NCBI GenBank assembly: GCA_947627725.1
Contig: CANQXE010000012.1
Location: 1-64,000, forward strand
From: an uncultured Clostridia bacterium
GTDB taxonomy: Bacteria; Bacillota; Clostridia; Oscillospirales; Acutalibacteraceae
Direction: 5' to 3'
DNA length: 64,000 nucleotides
Part shown: positions 52,591 to 61,467 of the stretch, one piece after another
Layout: every line of letters starts with the position of its first letter
How positions within the stretch are numbered: the stretch's first letter is position 1
Notes under the pieces: model-generated
Seen by the model: the letters and a program-made list of their open reading frames with translations, nothing else
Told to the model about the DNA's origin: nothing
The model's database searches: none
Program-made: the position numbers and the translations under genes

Positions 52591-53120
52591 AAATCGTAAT
52601 CATCAAGAGCAGTCCTCACAAAAAGGGTTCCTCAAATATGCTGGCGGAACAGTTCGCAAAAGGAGCGCAGGAGGCGGGGCATACTGTCGTGGAGATGGAC
52701 GCGGCACATATGAACATCAGTCCCTGCCTTGGATGTGAGCATTGCGGAATGGACGGACCGTGCGCCCAAAAGGATGATATGCGGCAAATCAGGGACGCCC
52801 TGCTCTCTGCGGATATGGCGGTGTTCGTCACGCCGGTTTATTATTTTGGAATGTCGGCGCAGCTTAAAATGGTAATTGACCGTTTTTACAGCTATACCGT
52901 GAAGCTCTCCGCAAAGCGCCTTAAAACGGCGCTGATTGCAACCGCATGGGATTCCGGCGCGGATGTTATGCCCTATCTTGTGAAGCATTATAAAAAGCTG
53001 TGCCGTTATATGAATTTTACCGATTGCGGGCAGATTTTAGGAACAGGCTGCGGAACTCCGACTATGACAAAAAGCAGCCGTCATATGAAAGAAGCCTATC
53101 GGCTCGGAAAATCTTTATAA
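52587..53120 (+). CDS. NAD(P)H-dependent FMN reductase / flavodoxin-fold protein
   Basis: A 177-residue flavoprotein. The FMN phosphate loop is SSPHKKGSSNMLAEQF (about 8-23); C-x-G-C-E-H-C-x-x-D-G-P-C (about 49-61) is the Cys segment common to iron-sulfur flavoprotein-like members; PVYYFGMSAQLKMVIDRFYS is the flavin ring loop. Some relatives bind a 4Fe-4S cluster through these Cys. Overlaps the TetR gene by ATGA. Confidence 0.88.
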   Translation: MKIVIIKSSPHKKGSSNMLAEQFAKGAQEAGHTVVEMDAAHMNISPCLGCEHCGMDGPCAQKDDMRQIRDALLSADMAVFVTPVYYFGMSAQLKMVIDRFYSYTVKLSAKRLKTALIATAWDSGADVMPYLVKHYKKLCRYMNFTDCGQILGTGCGTPTMTKSSRHMKEAYRLGKSL

Positions 53121-53188
53121 TGAATTAGAGGAGATTTTCAAAAACAACTTGTAAAAATACAAATCAACTTATTATAAGGAGAAAAACC

Positions 53189-54223
53189 ATGACAACTTCA
53201 AATTCTAACGAAACAAAGGCAATCAATTACGGCGCTATGAAGGATATGACAATTCATATCGAGCCGCTTACCCTCACTGAAGAATGGGATAAAGTATTCC
53301 CACTCAGTGATGAAGTGAATCATAAGAAGGTCACTTTCGTCAATCACTTTGGCATTACTTTAGCCGCTGATTTGTATGAGCCTAAGGCGTATAGCGGCAA
53401 GCTGCCCGGAATTGCGGTCTGCGGACCGTTTGGCGCTGTAAAGGAGCAAAGCTCAGGTCTTCATGCTCAGGAAATGGCTAAAAGAGGATTCCTCGCAATC
53501 GCCTTTGATCCCTCCTTTACGGGCGAAAGCGGCGGCTATCCGCGGGCGTTCAATTCTCCCGACATCAATGTTGAGGATTATCAGGCGGCTGTTGACTTCC
53601 TTTCGACGCAGGACAATGCAGACCCTGAGAAAATAGGAATTATTGGTATTTGCGGCTGGGGCGGAATGGCTGTTCAGGTTGCCGCTCTGGATACAAGAAT
53701 AAAAGCTACGGCTGCAATGACTATGTATGATATGAGCCGCAATACTGCCTTGGGATATTTTGATTCCATAGATGAAAACGGCAGATATGAGGCGCGTACC
53801 GCTTACAATAAACAAAGAACAGAAGAATACAAGACAGGAACGTATGCCCTTGTAGGCGGACTTCCGAAAGAAGCCCCGGAAGAAGCTCCTCAGTTTTTAA
53901 AGGATTATGTTGCCTATTATATGAGAGAACGCGGTTACCATCCGCGGTCTATCAACTCTACTACGGGATGGGCTGTGACGGCAAGCGGCTCTCTTATGAA
54001 TATGCGTCTGTTTGAGTATGCACCGGAAATAAGGAGCGCTGTTCTCCTGGTACATGGCGAAAATGCTCATTCTTTGATGTACAGCCGGGAGGCATATAAA
54101 CTGCTGAAAGGCGATAACAAGGAATTGATGGTCATTCCCGGCGCTAACCACACCGACCTTTATGACAGAATGGATATAATTCCTTTCGATAAGCTGGAGC
54201 AGTTTTTTAAGGAAAACTTATAA
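53189..54223 (+). CDS. Alpha/beta hydrolase with Cys at the nucleophile position
   Basis: A 344-residue hydrolase: KVTFVNHFGITLAADLYEP, PGIAVCGPFGAVKEQSSGL, AFDPSFTGESGG, the nucleophile elbow GICGWGGMA (about 155-163) with Cys instead of Ser, and a C-terminal Asp/His pair (LLVHGENAHS, PGANHTDLYD). Relatives (YcjY, dienelactone hydrolase-like) also use Cys or Ser. Substrate unknown. Cytoplasmic. AAGGAG precedes ATG; 66 bases after the FMN reductase. Confidence 0.85.
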   Translation: MTTSNSNETKAINYGAMKDMTIHIEPLTLTEEWDKVFPLSDEVNHKKVTFVNHFGITLAADLYEPKAYSGKLPGIAVCGPFGAVKEQSSGLHAQEMAKRGFLAIAFDPSFTGESGGYPRAFNSPDINVEDYQAAVDFLSTQDNADPEKIGIIGICGWGGMAVQVAALDTRIKATAAMTMYDMSRNTALGYFDSIDENGRYEARTAYNKQRTEEYKTGTYALVGGLPKEAPEEAPQFLKDYVAYYMRERGYHPRSINSTTGWAVTASGSLMNMRLFEYAPEIRSAVLLVHGENAHSLMYSREAYKLLKGDNKELMVIPGANHTDLYDRMDIIPFDKLEQFFKENL

Positions 54224-54235
54224 AGGGAGGATTGT

Positions 54236-54823
54236 ATGAAAAGGTTGATTCCGGCAGTTGTAGCCTTTACGCTTTTGTTTTGTATGACTGCTTGCGTGAA
54301 TACAAACCATCAGCCGACGGATGTTTCGCAAAGCGAATCCGGTGTAAACGAAAACGGGAATAGCAATTCCGTTACCGATGATAAGCCGAGCGACTCTGTA
54401 AGCGACACAGCGGGCAATCAAACGGAGTCTGTATCTTCCGAAACCAAAGAAAGTACGGAGGAGATACCTGAAATGAAAATGACCGTTCAAATAGGAACCG
54501 CTACGTTTACTGCTACTTTAGAGGACAATATTGCGGCACGGGAATTTATTGAAATGATGAAAGAGGCGCCGGTATCTATAGATATGAGCGACTATTCCGG
54601 ATTTGAAAAGGTCGGCTCTCTTGGAAGAAGCCTTACTGCCGATAACCATCAGACAACGACCAACGCGGGTGACATTGTTTTATACAATGGCAGCAATATC
54701 GTTATGTTCTACGGCTCTAATTCATGGAGCTATACAAGAATAGGTCATATTGACAATCTGACCGGCTGGGAGGATGCACTCGGCAATGGCAGTATCACAG
54801 CGGTATTCACTGTCGCAGATTAA
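54236..54823 (+). CDS. Lipoprotein with cyclophilin-like fold domain
   Basis: A 195-residue lipoprotein with lipobox MTAC (Cys20), a Ser/Asn/Glu-rich linker to about 80, then a cyclophilin-like domain: MKMTVQIGTATFTATLEDNIAAREFIEMM, MSDYSGFEKVGSLGRSLTADNHQTTTNAGDIVLYNGSNIVMFYGSNSWSYTRIG. Domains of this type frequently accompany flavodoxin-like and hydrolase genes in gut bacteria; the activity is not established. Sits 12 bases after the hydrolase. Confidence 0.85.
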   Translation: MKRLIPAVVAFTLLFCMTACVNTNHQPTDVSQSESGVNENGNSNSVTDDKPSDSVSDTAGNQTESVSSETKESTEEIPEMKMTVQIGTATFTATLEDNIAAREFIEMMKEAPVSIDMSDYSGFEKVGSLGRSLTADNHQTTTNAGDIVLYNGSNIVMFYGSNSWSYTRIGHIDNLTGWEDALGNGSITAVFTVAD

Positions 54824-54892
54824 AAAGCTCGGTTTTCTTCGTAAAGCCGAAGGTTGTTTATAAATAAAACAAAAAGAATGGAGAGAATGAAC

Positions 54893-55372
54893 ATGAGTAA
54901 GACATTAGTAGCATATTTCAGCGCCGGCGGAACAACGGCGCGTGCAGCAAAAGAACTTGCAGAGGCAGCTGGAGCGGATCTTTATGAAATCAAGCCCTCT
55001 GTACCGTACACGAAGGCAGACCTGAACTGGATGGATAAGAAATCCCGCAGCTCCGTAGAGATGAATGACAGGAGCAGCCGTCCCGCGCTGGCGGATCAAA
55101 ACGCCGATATTGCGGCGTATGATACCATCCTGCTGGGTTTTCCCATCTGGTGGTATGTGGCACCGACAATTATCAACAGCTTTTTGGAAAGCTATGATTT
55201 TTCCGGAAAAAAGATTGTGTTGTTCGCCACCTCGGGCGGCAGCGGATTCGGAAAAACTGTGGACGGATTGAAGCCATCCGTTGCGGCGGACACTGTTATC
55301 ACGGAAGGAAAGATGCTAAACGGTAGGCAGACGGCGGTCGGTCTGAAAAAATGGATTGAAACAATTCTTTAA
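54893..55372 (+). CDS. Flavodoxin-family protein
   Basis: A 159-residue flavodoxin. FMN phosphate loop SAGGTTARAA (about 9-18), TILLGFPIWWYVAPTIINSFLESYDFSGKKIVLFATSGGSGFG around the isoalloxazine ring. The ATG at 54893 follows GGAG; codons upstream to 54854 are open but lack a start context. Close relative of the exported flavodoxin encoded at 56344. Cytoplasmic. Confidence 0.88.
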   Translation: MSKTLVAYFSAGGTTARAAKELAEAAGADLYEIKPSVPYTKADLNWMDKKSRSSVEMNDRSSRPALADQNADIAAYDTILLGFPIWWYVAPTIINSFLESYDFSGKKIVLFATSGGSGFGKTVDGLKPSVAADTVITEGKMLNGRQTAVGLKKWIETIL

Positions 55373-55591
55373 ATATGTATAGATTATTTCAAATGTGACC
55401 GTCTCAGTGGCAGGCGCAACGAATTTTTCCCGCGTGGAGAGGTTGTAAAGACAGCGGAGACGGAATGGAAACAGTATCAATCAGCCTTTTGGGGGATTTG
55501 TATGTTTCTCACGCTTTTGTTGGCGTGATTGTGCAGAACGAAAAGCAGAGGGCTGAAAATATAATATAAAAAAATAACGGGAGGAAAACAT

Positions 55592-56347
55592 ATGGAAAAA
55601 ATCACTCAGACAGCCGGCAGAAATCAACTCGGCGATTTTGCGCCGGATTTCGCCCATTTCAACGACGATATTCTCTTTGGCGAAAACTGGAACAATCAGG
55701 ACATTGACTTAAAGACACGGTGCGTTCTTACCGTGGTGGCGCTGATGTCCTCCGGGATTACGGATTCCTCGCTGGTGTATCATCTGGAAAACGCAAAGGC
55801 ACACGGTGTGACGAAGAAGGAGATAGCCGCTATCGTGACCCATGTAGGCTTTTATGTCGGCTGGCCGAAGGCTTGGGCGGTGTTCCGCCTCGCAAAGGAC
55901 GTGTGGAACGAGACAGAGCAGGGATTGACAGAAAAGGATAGGTATCAGAATACAATTCTTTTCCCGATTGGCGAGCCGAATGACGGCTATGCGCAGTATT
56001 TTACAGGGAAGAGCTATCTTTCACCCGTGTCAAAAGAGCAGGTTGGTATTTTCAACGTGACCTTTGAGCCCGGCTGCCGCAATAATTGGCATATACACCA
56101 TGCTGACAAAGGCGGCGGGCAAATTCTTATCTGTATCGGCGGACGCGGATATTATCAGGAGTGGGGCAAGGAGCCTGTGGAAATGAAACCGGGCGACTGC
56201 ATCAATATCCCTGAGGGTGTGAAGCACTGGCACGGTGCCGCGCTGGATAGCTGGTTCAGCCATCTTGCTGTTGAGGTACCGGGAGAAAACGGCTCAAATG
56301 AGTGGTTGGAGCCGGTCGATGATAAACAATATGGAGGCTTGAAATGA
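55592..56347 (+). CDS. Carboxymuconolactone decarboxylase-like and cupin fusion
   Basis: A 251-residue fusion. The N-terminal AhpD/CMD domain (about 10-112) has FGENWNNQDIDLKTRCVLTVVALMSSGITDSSLVYHLENAKAHGVTKKEI, but lacks the Cys-x-x-Cys of active AhpD. The C-terminal cupin (about 140-230) has FEPGCRNNWHIHHADKGGGQILICIGGRGYYQEWGKEP and the metal His cluster (H-I-H-H, later H-W-H). Similar fusions are annotated as gamma-carboxymuconolactone decarboxylases. A 218-base gap precedes it (55373-55591), holding only a start-less coding-like relic. Overlaps the next gene by four bases. Confidence 0.88.
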   Translation: MEKITQTAGRNQLGDFAPDFAHFNDDILFGENWNNQDIDLKTRCVLTVVALMSSGITDSSLVYHLENAKAHGVTKKEIAAIVTHVGFYVGWPKAWAVFRLAKDVWNETEQGLTEKDRYQNTILFPIGEPNDGYAQYFTGKSYLSPVSKEQVGIFNVTFEPGCRNNWHIHHADKGGGQILICIGGRGYYQEWGKEPVEMKPGDCINIPEGVKHWHGAALDSWFSHLAVEVPGENGSNEWLEPVDDKQYGGLK

Positions 56348-57006
56348 AAATAAAAAAGATTGCCTTATTTTTGCTGGCGGTAGTTATGGTGCTTTCCCTT
56401 TCCGCTTGTGCCGAAGGTAATGAAACGGCGGAAAATGGCGGCAATACCGACTCTTCTCAAAGTAATACGGAAGAATCTCAAACGCAGGAGGTTTCTGCCT
56501 CCGAGCCGGACAATGGGACAAAAGACAATAAGATTCTTGTAGCCTATTTCTCAGCGACAAACAATACTGAGGGCGTGGCACAGAAATTAGCTGACGGGCT
56601 TGATGCCGACCTTTATGAAATAACGCCGCAACAGCCCTATACGGACAAGGATTTGGAATACGGCAATTCAAAGAGCCGCACATCGGTGGAGATGAACGAT
56701 CCCGATGCCCGTCCCGCAATTTCCGGCTCTGTGGAAAATATGGAGCAGTACGATGTTGTGTTTATCGGTTATCCAATTTGGTGGGGCGAAGCGCCGCGTA
56801 TTATGAGTACCTTTATAGAAAGCTATGATTTCACCGGTAAAAAAATAGCTCCATTCTGTACCTCCGCAAGCAGCGGATTCGGCAGCAGCGATTCGGCTTT
56901 GAGATCAGCCGCAAGCGGTGCCGTCTGGCTTGACGGACAGCGCTTTTCTGCCGGAGCTTCCGCTGACGATATACTTGCGTGGGCAAACGGGCTTGGAATC
57001 AACTAA
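56344..57006 (+). CDS. Exported flavodoxin-domain lipoprotein
   Basis: A 220-residue lipoprotein with lipobox LSAC (Cys22), a low-complexity Ser/Glu/Asn linker to about 60, and a flavodoxin domain: LVAYFSATNNTEGVAQKLA (FMN loop), VFIGYPIWWGEAPRIMSTFIESYDFTGKKIAPFCTSASSGFG. Flavodoxins are normally cytoplasmic, so an outer-face location suggests a role in extracellular or membrane-proximal electron transfer. Co-translated with the cupin fusion. A long perfect hairpin follows. Confidence 0.88.
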   Translation: MKIKKIALFLLAVVMVLSLSACAEGNETAENGGNTDSSQSNTEESQTQEVSASEPDNGTKDNKILVAYFSATNNTEGVAQKLADGLDADLYEITPQQPYTDKDLEYGNSKSRTSVEMNDPDARPAISGSVENMEQYDVVFIGYPIWWGEAPRIMSTFIESYDFTGKKIAPFCTSASSGFGSSDSALRSAASGAVWLDGQRFSAGASADDILAWANGLGIN

Positions 57007-57050
57007 ACGAAAGTATAATAGCTTTATTGTAAAATTGATTTTTACACAGT

Positions 57051-57085
57051 GAAAGCCGCTTGAATTTGCTTTTCAAGCGGCTTTC
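57051..57085. terminator. Hairpin after the flavin cluster
   Basis: 14-bp stem GAAAGCCGCTTGAA (57051-57064) / TTCAAGCGGCTTTC (57072-57085). The T-run is short, so it may partly terminate. Confidence 0.65.
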
Positions 57086-57137
57086 GGCGTTTGGACTTTT
57101 TTATACGTTGAGGATTCAACGATGAGTGTAATTTTAG

Positions 57138-57161
57138 AAACCGCATATAAGGCAAAAAAAT
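57138..57161. repeat. Right copy of the flanking repeat
   Basis: AAACCGC-A-TATAAGGCAAAAAAAT, near copy of 51181-51207. Confidence 0.5.
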
Positions 57162-57190
57162 AACTCCCCGCAAAAATGCGGGGAGTTATT
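57160..57190 (-). terminator. Terminator of the small membrane protein gene
   Basis: Perfect 14-bp stem AATAACTCCCCGCA (57160-57173) / TGCGGGGAGTTATT (57177-57190), followed on the minus strand by TTTTTTT. It lies eight bases past the stop of the 31-residue gene. Confidence 0.9.
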
Positions 57191-57197
57191 TCAATAA

Positions 57198-57293
57198 TTA
57201 ATTTAAAAATCCGATTATTCCGACGCTTAAACCGCTTACTGCCATAAGCAATGCGAGGATAATCGCTGTGATTTTAACCCATTTTCTGTCCAT
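57198..57293 (-). CDS. 31-residue membrane peptide
   Basis: ATG at 57293 follows AAAGGAGACTAAA; the peptide MDRKWVKITAIILALLMAVSG then LSVGIIGFLN is one positively charged start plus one membrane helix. A perfect terminator follows. It lies 75 bases after the phosphohexomutase stop and may be co-transcribed with it. Similar tiny proteins are recorded as DUF4044 in Firmicutes; I am not sure of the family. Confidence 0.6.
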   Translation of the reverse strand: MDRKWVKITAIILALLMAVSGLSVGIIGFLN

Positions 57294-57368
57294 TTTAGTC
57301 TCCTTTATTTCATAGCAAGGCAAATGAAAGCTCCAATTATCGTTTAAATAACACAGTCTTTTGGGCGG

Positions 57369-59096
57369 TTAAGATTTGCTTTGCATAATTAAATCTGCTT
57401 CCGATATCAGTTTGTCGGCGATTGACTCAGCCTCTGCCTTGTCTTTTCCGATAGCTGTAATATACGCTTTAATTTTCGGCTCGGTGCCTGACGGGCGCAC
57501 GATAATTTTATTACCGCCTGTCAATGTATAGGCAAGTACATTCGATTTGGGCAAATCGATTTCACTCGTACTGCCGTCTGCCGTATTTGTTGAAACAGAT
57601 GTTTTATAATCATCAATTAAAGTGATTTTCATACCGCCGAAGCTTTTGGGGGTATTTTCTCTTAAACCGTCCATAATATCTGCCATTTTTTCCATACCCG
57701 ACGCACCCTCAAAGGTGTAGCTTGAAACGGTATTGAAGTAATATCCGAACTCATTGTATATGCTGTCCATAACCTCCGCAAGGCTTTTACCCTGCGACTT
57801 GTAATATGCAGCCATCTCACATATAAGCATTGAGGCAACAACGGCGTCCTTATCTCTTGCGTGCGTGCCCGCGAGGTATCCGTATGATTCCTCAAAGCCC
57901 ATAACAAAGTCATTTGCTCTTCCCTGTGTCTCAAGCTGAGTGATAAGCTCTCCTATGTATTTAAAGCCCGTAAGAAGATTTTTAAAGGTGCAGTTATATT
58001 TTTTTGCGATAACCTCAGCAAGATCGGTCGAAACGAAGGATTTAACAGCGATACTGTTTTCTGAAAGAGTACCCTTTTCCTTTTTCTGTGAAAGAAGGTA
58101 GTTGAGCATCATAGCGCCGACCTCATTGCCGCTCATAAGCTTATATCCGCCATTGCCTTCTTTAACTGCAATGCCAACACGGTCACAGTCGGGATCTGTT
58201 GCGAGAAGCAAATCGGGCTTGATTTTCTCTGCCATTTTAAGCGCGCATTCAAAGGCCTGCTTTATTTCGGGATTAGGGAACGGACAAGTCGGGAAATTTC
58301 CGTCAGGCATTTCCTGCTCGGGCACCACGAAAACATCTTTAACACCTATTCTGTCAAGAATTTTTCTTACCGGCTTGTTGCCTGTTCCGTTAAGCGGAGT
58401 GTAAATGACCTTAAGACCTGCTTTTTTAACAACATCAGGATTGACGCACTGCTTGATAACCTCGTCAAGGAATTTGTCAATTACCTCGTCGCCCATATAT
58501 TCAATAAGATCGTTTGAGACAGCATCGTCAAAATCCATTGTTTTGATGCCCGTGAAGTAGTCGACCTTTTTTATATATTCATATGTTTCGCCCGCTTCCT
58601 CGTCGGTCATTTGATAGCCGTTAGAATTATAGCATTTGTAACCGTTATATTTTGCCGGATTGTGAGACGCGGTAAGAATAATACCGCTCGACGTCTTAAA
58701 ATACCTGATAGCAAAAGAGAGGCAGGGTGTCGGCTGAAGCTCATTGTAAAGATAAACCTTAATGCCGTTTGCAGCCAGAACCTTTGCTGCCTCTATTGAA
58801 AAATATTCAGACTTAATTCGTGAATCATATCCTATCGCGATTGACGGATTTTCAAAATGATTATTAAGAAAATCGGAAAGTCCTTGTGTCGCGCGGCATA
58901 CGGTGTAATAGTTCATTCTGTTTGTACCGGCGCCGATAATTCCGCGAAGTCCCGCCGTACCGAATTCAAGAGAACGATAAAATCTGTCAAGAATTTCATC
59001 CTTGTTTCCTTTTATACTTTCAAGCTCCTCTATTAAATCAGGATCTATTACGGCTTTTTCAAGCCATTCATTGTAGAGTGTATTAATATCATCCAT
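57369..59096 (-). CDS. Phosphoglucomutase/phosphomannomutase
   Basis: A 575-residue alpha-D-phosphohexomutase. FGTAGLRGIIG (about 45-55), active-site Ser144 in TASHNPAKYNGYK, metal-binding DPDCDRVG, sugar-specific GFEESYGYLAG and phosphate-binding RPSGTEPK at the end. The length is that of the long PgcA type that interconverts glucose-1- and glucose-6-phosphate. The frame extends ten codons upstream, but AAAGGA fits the ATG at 59096. Single gene plus the small membrane gene. Confidence 0.94.
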   Translation of the reverse strand: MDDINTLYNEWLEKAVIDPDLIEELESIKGNKDEILDRFYRSLEFGTAGLRGIIGAGTNRMNYYTVCRATQGLSDFLNNHFENPSIAIGYDSRIKSEYFSIEAAKVLAANGIKVYLYNELQPTPCLSFAIRYFKTSSGIILTASHNPAKYNGYKCYNSNGYQMTDEEAGETYEYIKKVDYFTGIKTMDFDDAVSNDLIEYMGDEVIDKFLDEVIKQCVNPDVVKKAGLKVIYTPLNGTGNKPVRKILDRIGVKDVFVVPEQEMPDGNFPTCPFPNPEIKQAFECALKMAEKIKPDLLLATDPDCDRVGIAVKEGNGGYKLMSGNEVGAMMLNYLLSQKKEKGTLSENSIAVKSFVSTDLAEVIAKKYNCTFKNLLTGFKYIGELITQLETQGRANDFVMGFEESYGYLAGTHARDKDAVVASMLICEMAAYYKSQGKSLAEVMDSIYNEFGYYFNTVSSYTFEGASGMEKMADIMDGLRENTPKSFGGMKITLIDDYKTSVSTNTADGSTSEIDLPKSNVLAYTLTGGNKIIVRPSGTEPKIKAYITAIGKDKAEAESIADKLISEADLIMQSKS

Positions 59097-59203
59097 AAAA
59101 ACACATCCTTTAATATCTATTTTCATACACCTATCATTTTAAACCTATTAAAAAACATTGTCAATAATGACCTTAAATGTTATAATATGGTCGGTGATGA
59201 ATT

Positions 59204-60739
59204 ATGTATGCAAGGGTGAAAAGTCTCGGCATTTTTGGTCTGGATTCTTTCAGCGTTACGGTTGAATGTGATGTAAGCCAGGGTTTGCCCCGTTTCGATT
59301 TGGTCGGACTGCCTGATGCTGTTGTTAAGGAAAGCCGTGAACGTGTACGGGCGTCAATCAAAAATTGTCATCTTGACTTTCCGGTATCACGAATCACGGT
59401 AAACATTGCGCCTGCCGATATAAAAAAGGAAGGCTCGCTTTACGATTTACCTGTATTTGTTGCCATACTTAAGGCAAGCAGGCAGTTAAACGGCAATGTT
59501 GAAAATTATGCATTTATCGGCGAGCTCTCACTTGACGGAGATATCAGACGCGTCAACGGAGTTCTTCCCATGCTTTTAAAGGCAAGGGAAGAGGGTATAT
59601 CGGCTGTGTTTATACCATATGAAAATATGCTTGAGGGCAGCGTTCTGGACGGGATTGATGTTCTTCCCGTCAAAAATGTGTTTGAGGTTATGAGGCATAT
59701 TTCGGGTCAGGAAAAAATCAGTCCCTGCTATAACGGCTCTTTTACGGAAACGATAATAAATTACAATGTGGACTTTTCAGATGTTAAGGGTCAGACTGAG
59801 GCAAAGCGGGCTCTTGAAATTGCGGCGGCAGGAGGTCATAACTGTATTATGATAGGTCCTCCGGGTGCGGGCAAGTCAATGCTCGCAAAGCGGCTGCCAA
59901 CGATTTTGCCTGATATGACTTTTGATGAAAAACTTGAAACTACAAAGCTTTATTCAATAGCGGGAGCTATTCCGAAGGACAAGGCGATAATTGACAAAAG
60001 ACCTTTTCGCTCACCTCACCATACTGTTTCGGCTCAAGCGCTTACAGGCGGAGGCGTAACCATCAGACCCGGTGAAATAAGCCTTTCCCATAACGGCGTT
60101 ATGTTTATGGATGAATTTCCTGAGTTTGACAGACGGTGTAAGGAAGCGCTGCGCCAGCCTATTGAGGATGGAATTGTGAATATTTCAAGAACGTCAGGCT
60201 CAGTTACATATCCCTCAAATATTATGCTCGTCGCGGCAATGAATCCCTGTCCCTGCGGCTTTTACGGTCATCCGACAAAGGAATGTAAATGTACTCCTGC
60301 GGCAAGGAAAAGATATATGGATAAGGTGTCGGGTCCGATACTTGACAGAATCGATATTCATATTGAGGTTGCGCCGGTTGAATATGACAGTCTCTCCGGC
60401 AAAAAAGACGAGGAGTCCTCTGCGGAAATTAAAAAGCGTGTTGACAAGGCGAGAGCCGTTCAGCTTGAAAGATTTCGGGGTACGGATATTAGCTGCAATG
60501 CAAAGATGACACCGAGAATGACGAAGGAATTTTGTATACTTACCGATGAGGCGGATTCTCTGCTTAGAATGAGCTTTGAAAGCCTCGGACTTTCCGCCAG
60601 GGCGTATGACAAAATATTGCGTATATCAAGGACTATAGCCGATCTTGACGGCAGCAGGGATATTGAGGTCAGCCATATTGCTGAGGCGCTTCAGTATCGC
60701 TGCCTTGACAGAAAATACTGGAATAATGATGAGATATAA
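59204..60739 (+). CDS. YifB/ComM-family Mg-chelatase-like AAA ATPase
   Basis: A 511-residue protein. N-terminal Lon-like domain (SVTVECDVSQGLPRFDLVGLPDAVVKESRERVRASI), AAA core with Walker A GPPGAGKS (about 223-230) and Walker B MFMDEFPEF, HHTVSAQALTGGG, zinc-like MNPCPCGFYGHP...CKCTP, and a C-terminal helical domain. In Gram-negatives ComM is a branch-migration helicase for DNA uptake; the role in Firmicutes is untested. The LUD gene follows by 17 bases. Confidence 0.95.
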   Translation: MYARVKSLGIFGLDSFSVTVECDVSQGLPRFDLVGLPDAVVKESRERVRASIKNCHLDFPVSRITVNIAPADIKKEGSLYDLPVFVAILKASRQLNGNVENYAFIGELSLDGDIRRVNGVLPMLLKAREEGISAVFIPYENMLEGSVLDGIDVLPVKNVFEVMRHISGQEKISPCYNGSFTETIINYNVDFSDVKGQTEAKRALEIAAAGGHNCIMIGPPGAGKSMLAKRLPTILPDMTFDEKLETTKLYSIAGAIPKDKAIIDKRPFRSPHHTVSAQALTGGGVTIRPGEISLSHNGVMFMDEFPEFDRRCKEALRQPIEDGIVNISRTSGSVTYPSNIMLVAAMNPCPCGFYGHPTKECKCTPAARKRYMDKVSGPILDRIDIHIEVAPVEYDSLSGKKDEESSAEIKKRVDKARAVQLERFRGTDISCNAKMTPRMTKEFCILTDEADSLLRMSFESLGLSARAYDKILRISRTIADLDGSRDIEVSHIAEALQYRCLDRKYWNNDEI

Positions 60740-60756
60740 GTATAAGGAGTGGTTAT

Positions 60757-61395
60757 ATGAATATTAATAAGGTGATGAAAAATCTGGGAAGAAACGGTAT
60801 CAAGCCGTATTTTGTCGAAACAAAAGAAGAGGTTGTGCCGCTGGTTAAAACTCTTATTAATAAGGGGGAAAGTGTTTCAAACGGCGGCTCCGAAACGCTT
60901 AAGGAAACAGGAGTTTCGGAGCTTTTGAAATGCGGCGATTATGACTTTATTGACAGAACAGGACTTGCGGGAGAAGAACTGAGGCAGTCATATATCAGAG
61001 CCTTTGGATGCGACACCTATTTCTGTTCGTCTAATGCTGTTACTGAAAACGGTGAGCTTTACAATGTTGATGGCAATTCTAACCGTGTTGCCTGCATTGT
61101 ATTCGGACCCCGTCAGGTAATTATGGTTGTTGGAATTAATAAAATTGTCAAAGATATAAATGAGGCTGTTTTACGTTTAAAGGAAAAGGCGGCGCCTTTG
61201 AATACAAAAAGACTTTCCTGTAAGACGCCTTGCGAGGCAATGGGCAGATGTATAAGTCTGAATAAGGAAGATCCGCTTATGTGTGACGGCTGTATGAGTC
61301 CTCAGCGTATTTGCTGTAATTATGTTGTGTCTGCAAAGCAGCGCCAAAAGGACAGAATAAAGGTTATTATTGTTAATGAAAGCTTAGGCTATTAA
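60757..61395 (+). CDS. LUD-domain protein (LutC/YkgG-like)
   Basis: A 212-residue LUD-domain protein: VSNGGSETLKETGVSELLKCGDYDFIDR, FCSSNAVTENGELYNVDGNSNRVACIVFGPRQVIMVVGINKIV. The C-terminus has Cys clusters (CKTPCEAMGRCIS, CDGCMSPQRICCNY) that would suit a metal site. Such DUF162 proteins are found beside other genes in anaerobes without the LutAB partners; that is so here. Lactate use is thus not certain. AAGGAG precedes ATG. Confidence 0.88.
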   Translation: MNINKVMKNLGRNGIKPYFVETKEEVVPLVKTLINKGESVSNGGSETLKETGVSELLKCGDYDFIDRTGLAGEELRQSYIRAFGCDTYFCSSNAVTENGELYNVDGNSNRVACIVFGPRQVIMVVGINKIVKDINEAVLRLKEKAAPLNTKRLSCKTPCEAMGRCISLNKEDPLMCDGCMSPQRICCNYVVSAKQRQKDRIKVIIVNESLGY

Positions 61396-61467
61396 GTATT
61401 GATTTTTTAAATAATACTTATTATAATTTTAATGCAGAGTAAAATAATTACTAAGGGGGTTATTTTT

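Noticed and set aside
55373-55591. A start-less open frame after the flavodoxin gene
   Set aside because: About 55 codons read through but without a start, ribosome-binding site or recognised motif; treated as a relic at most.
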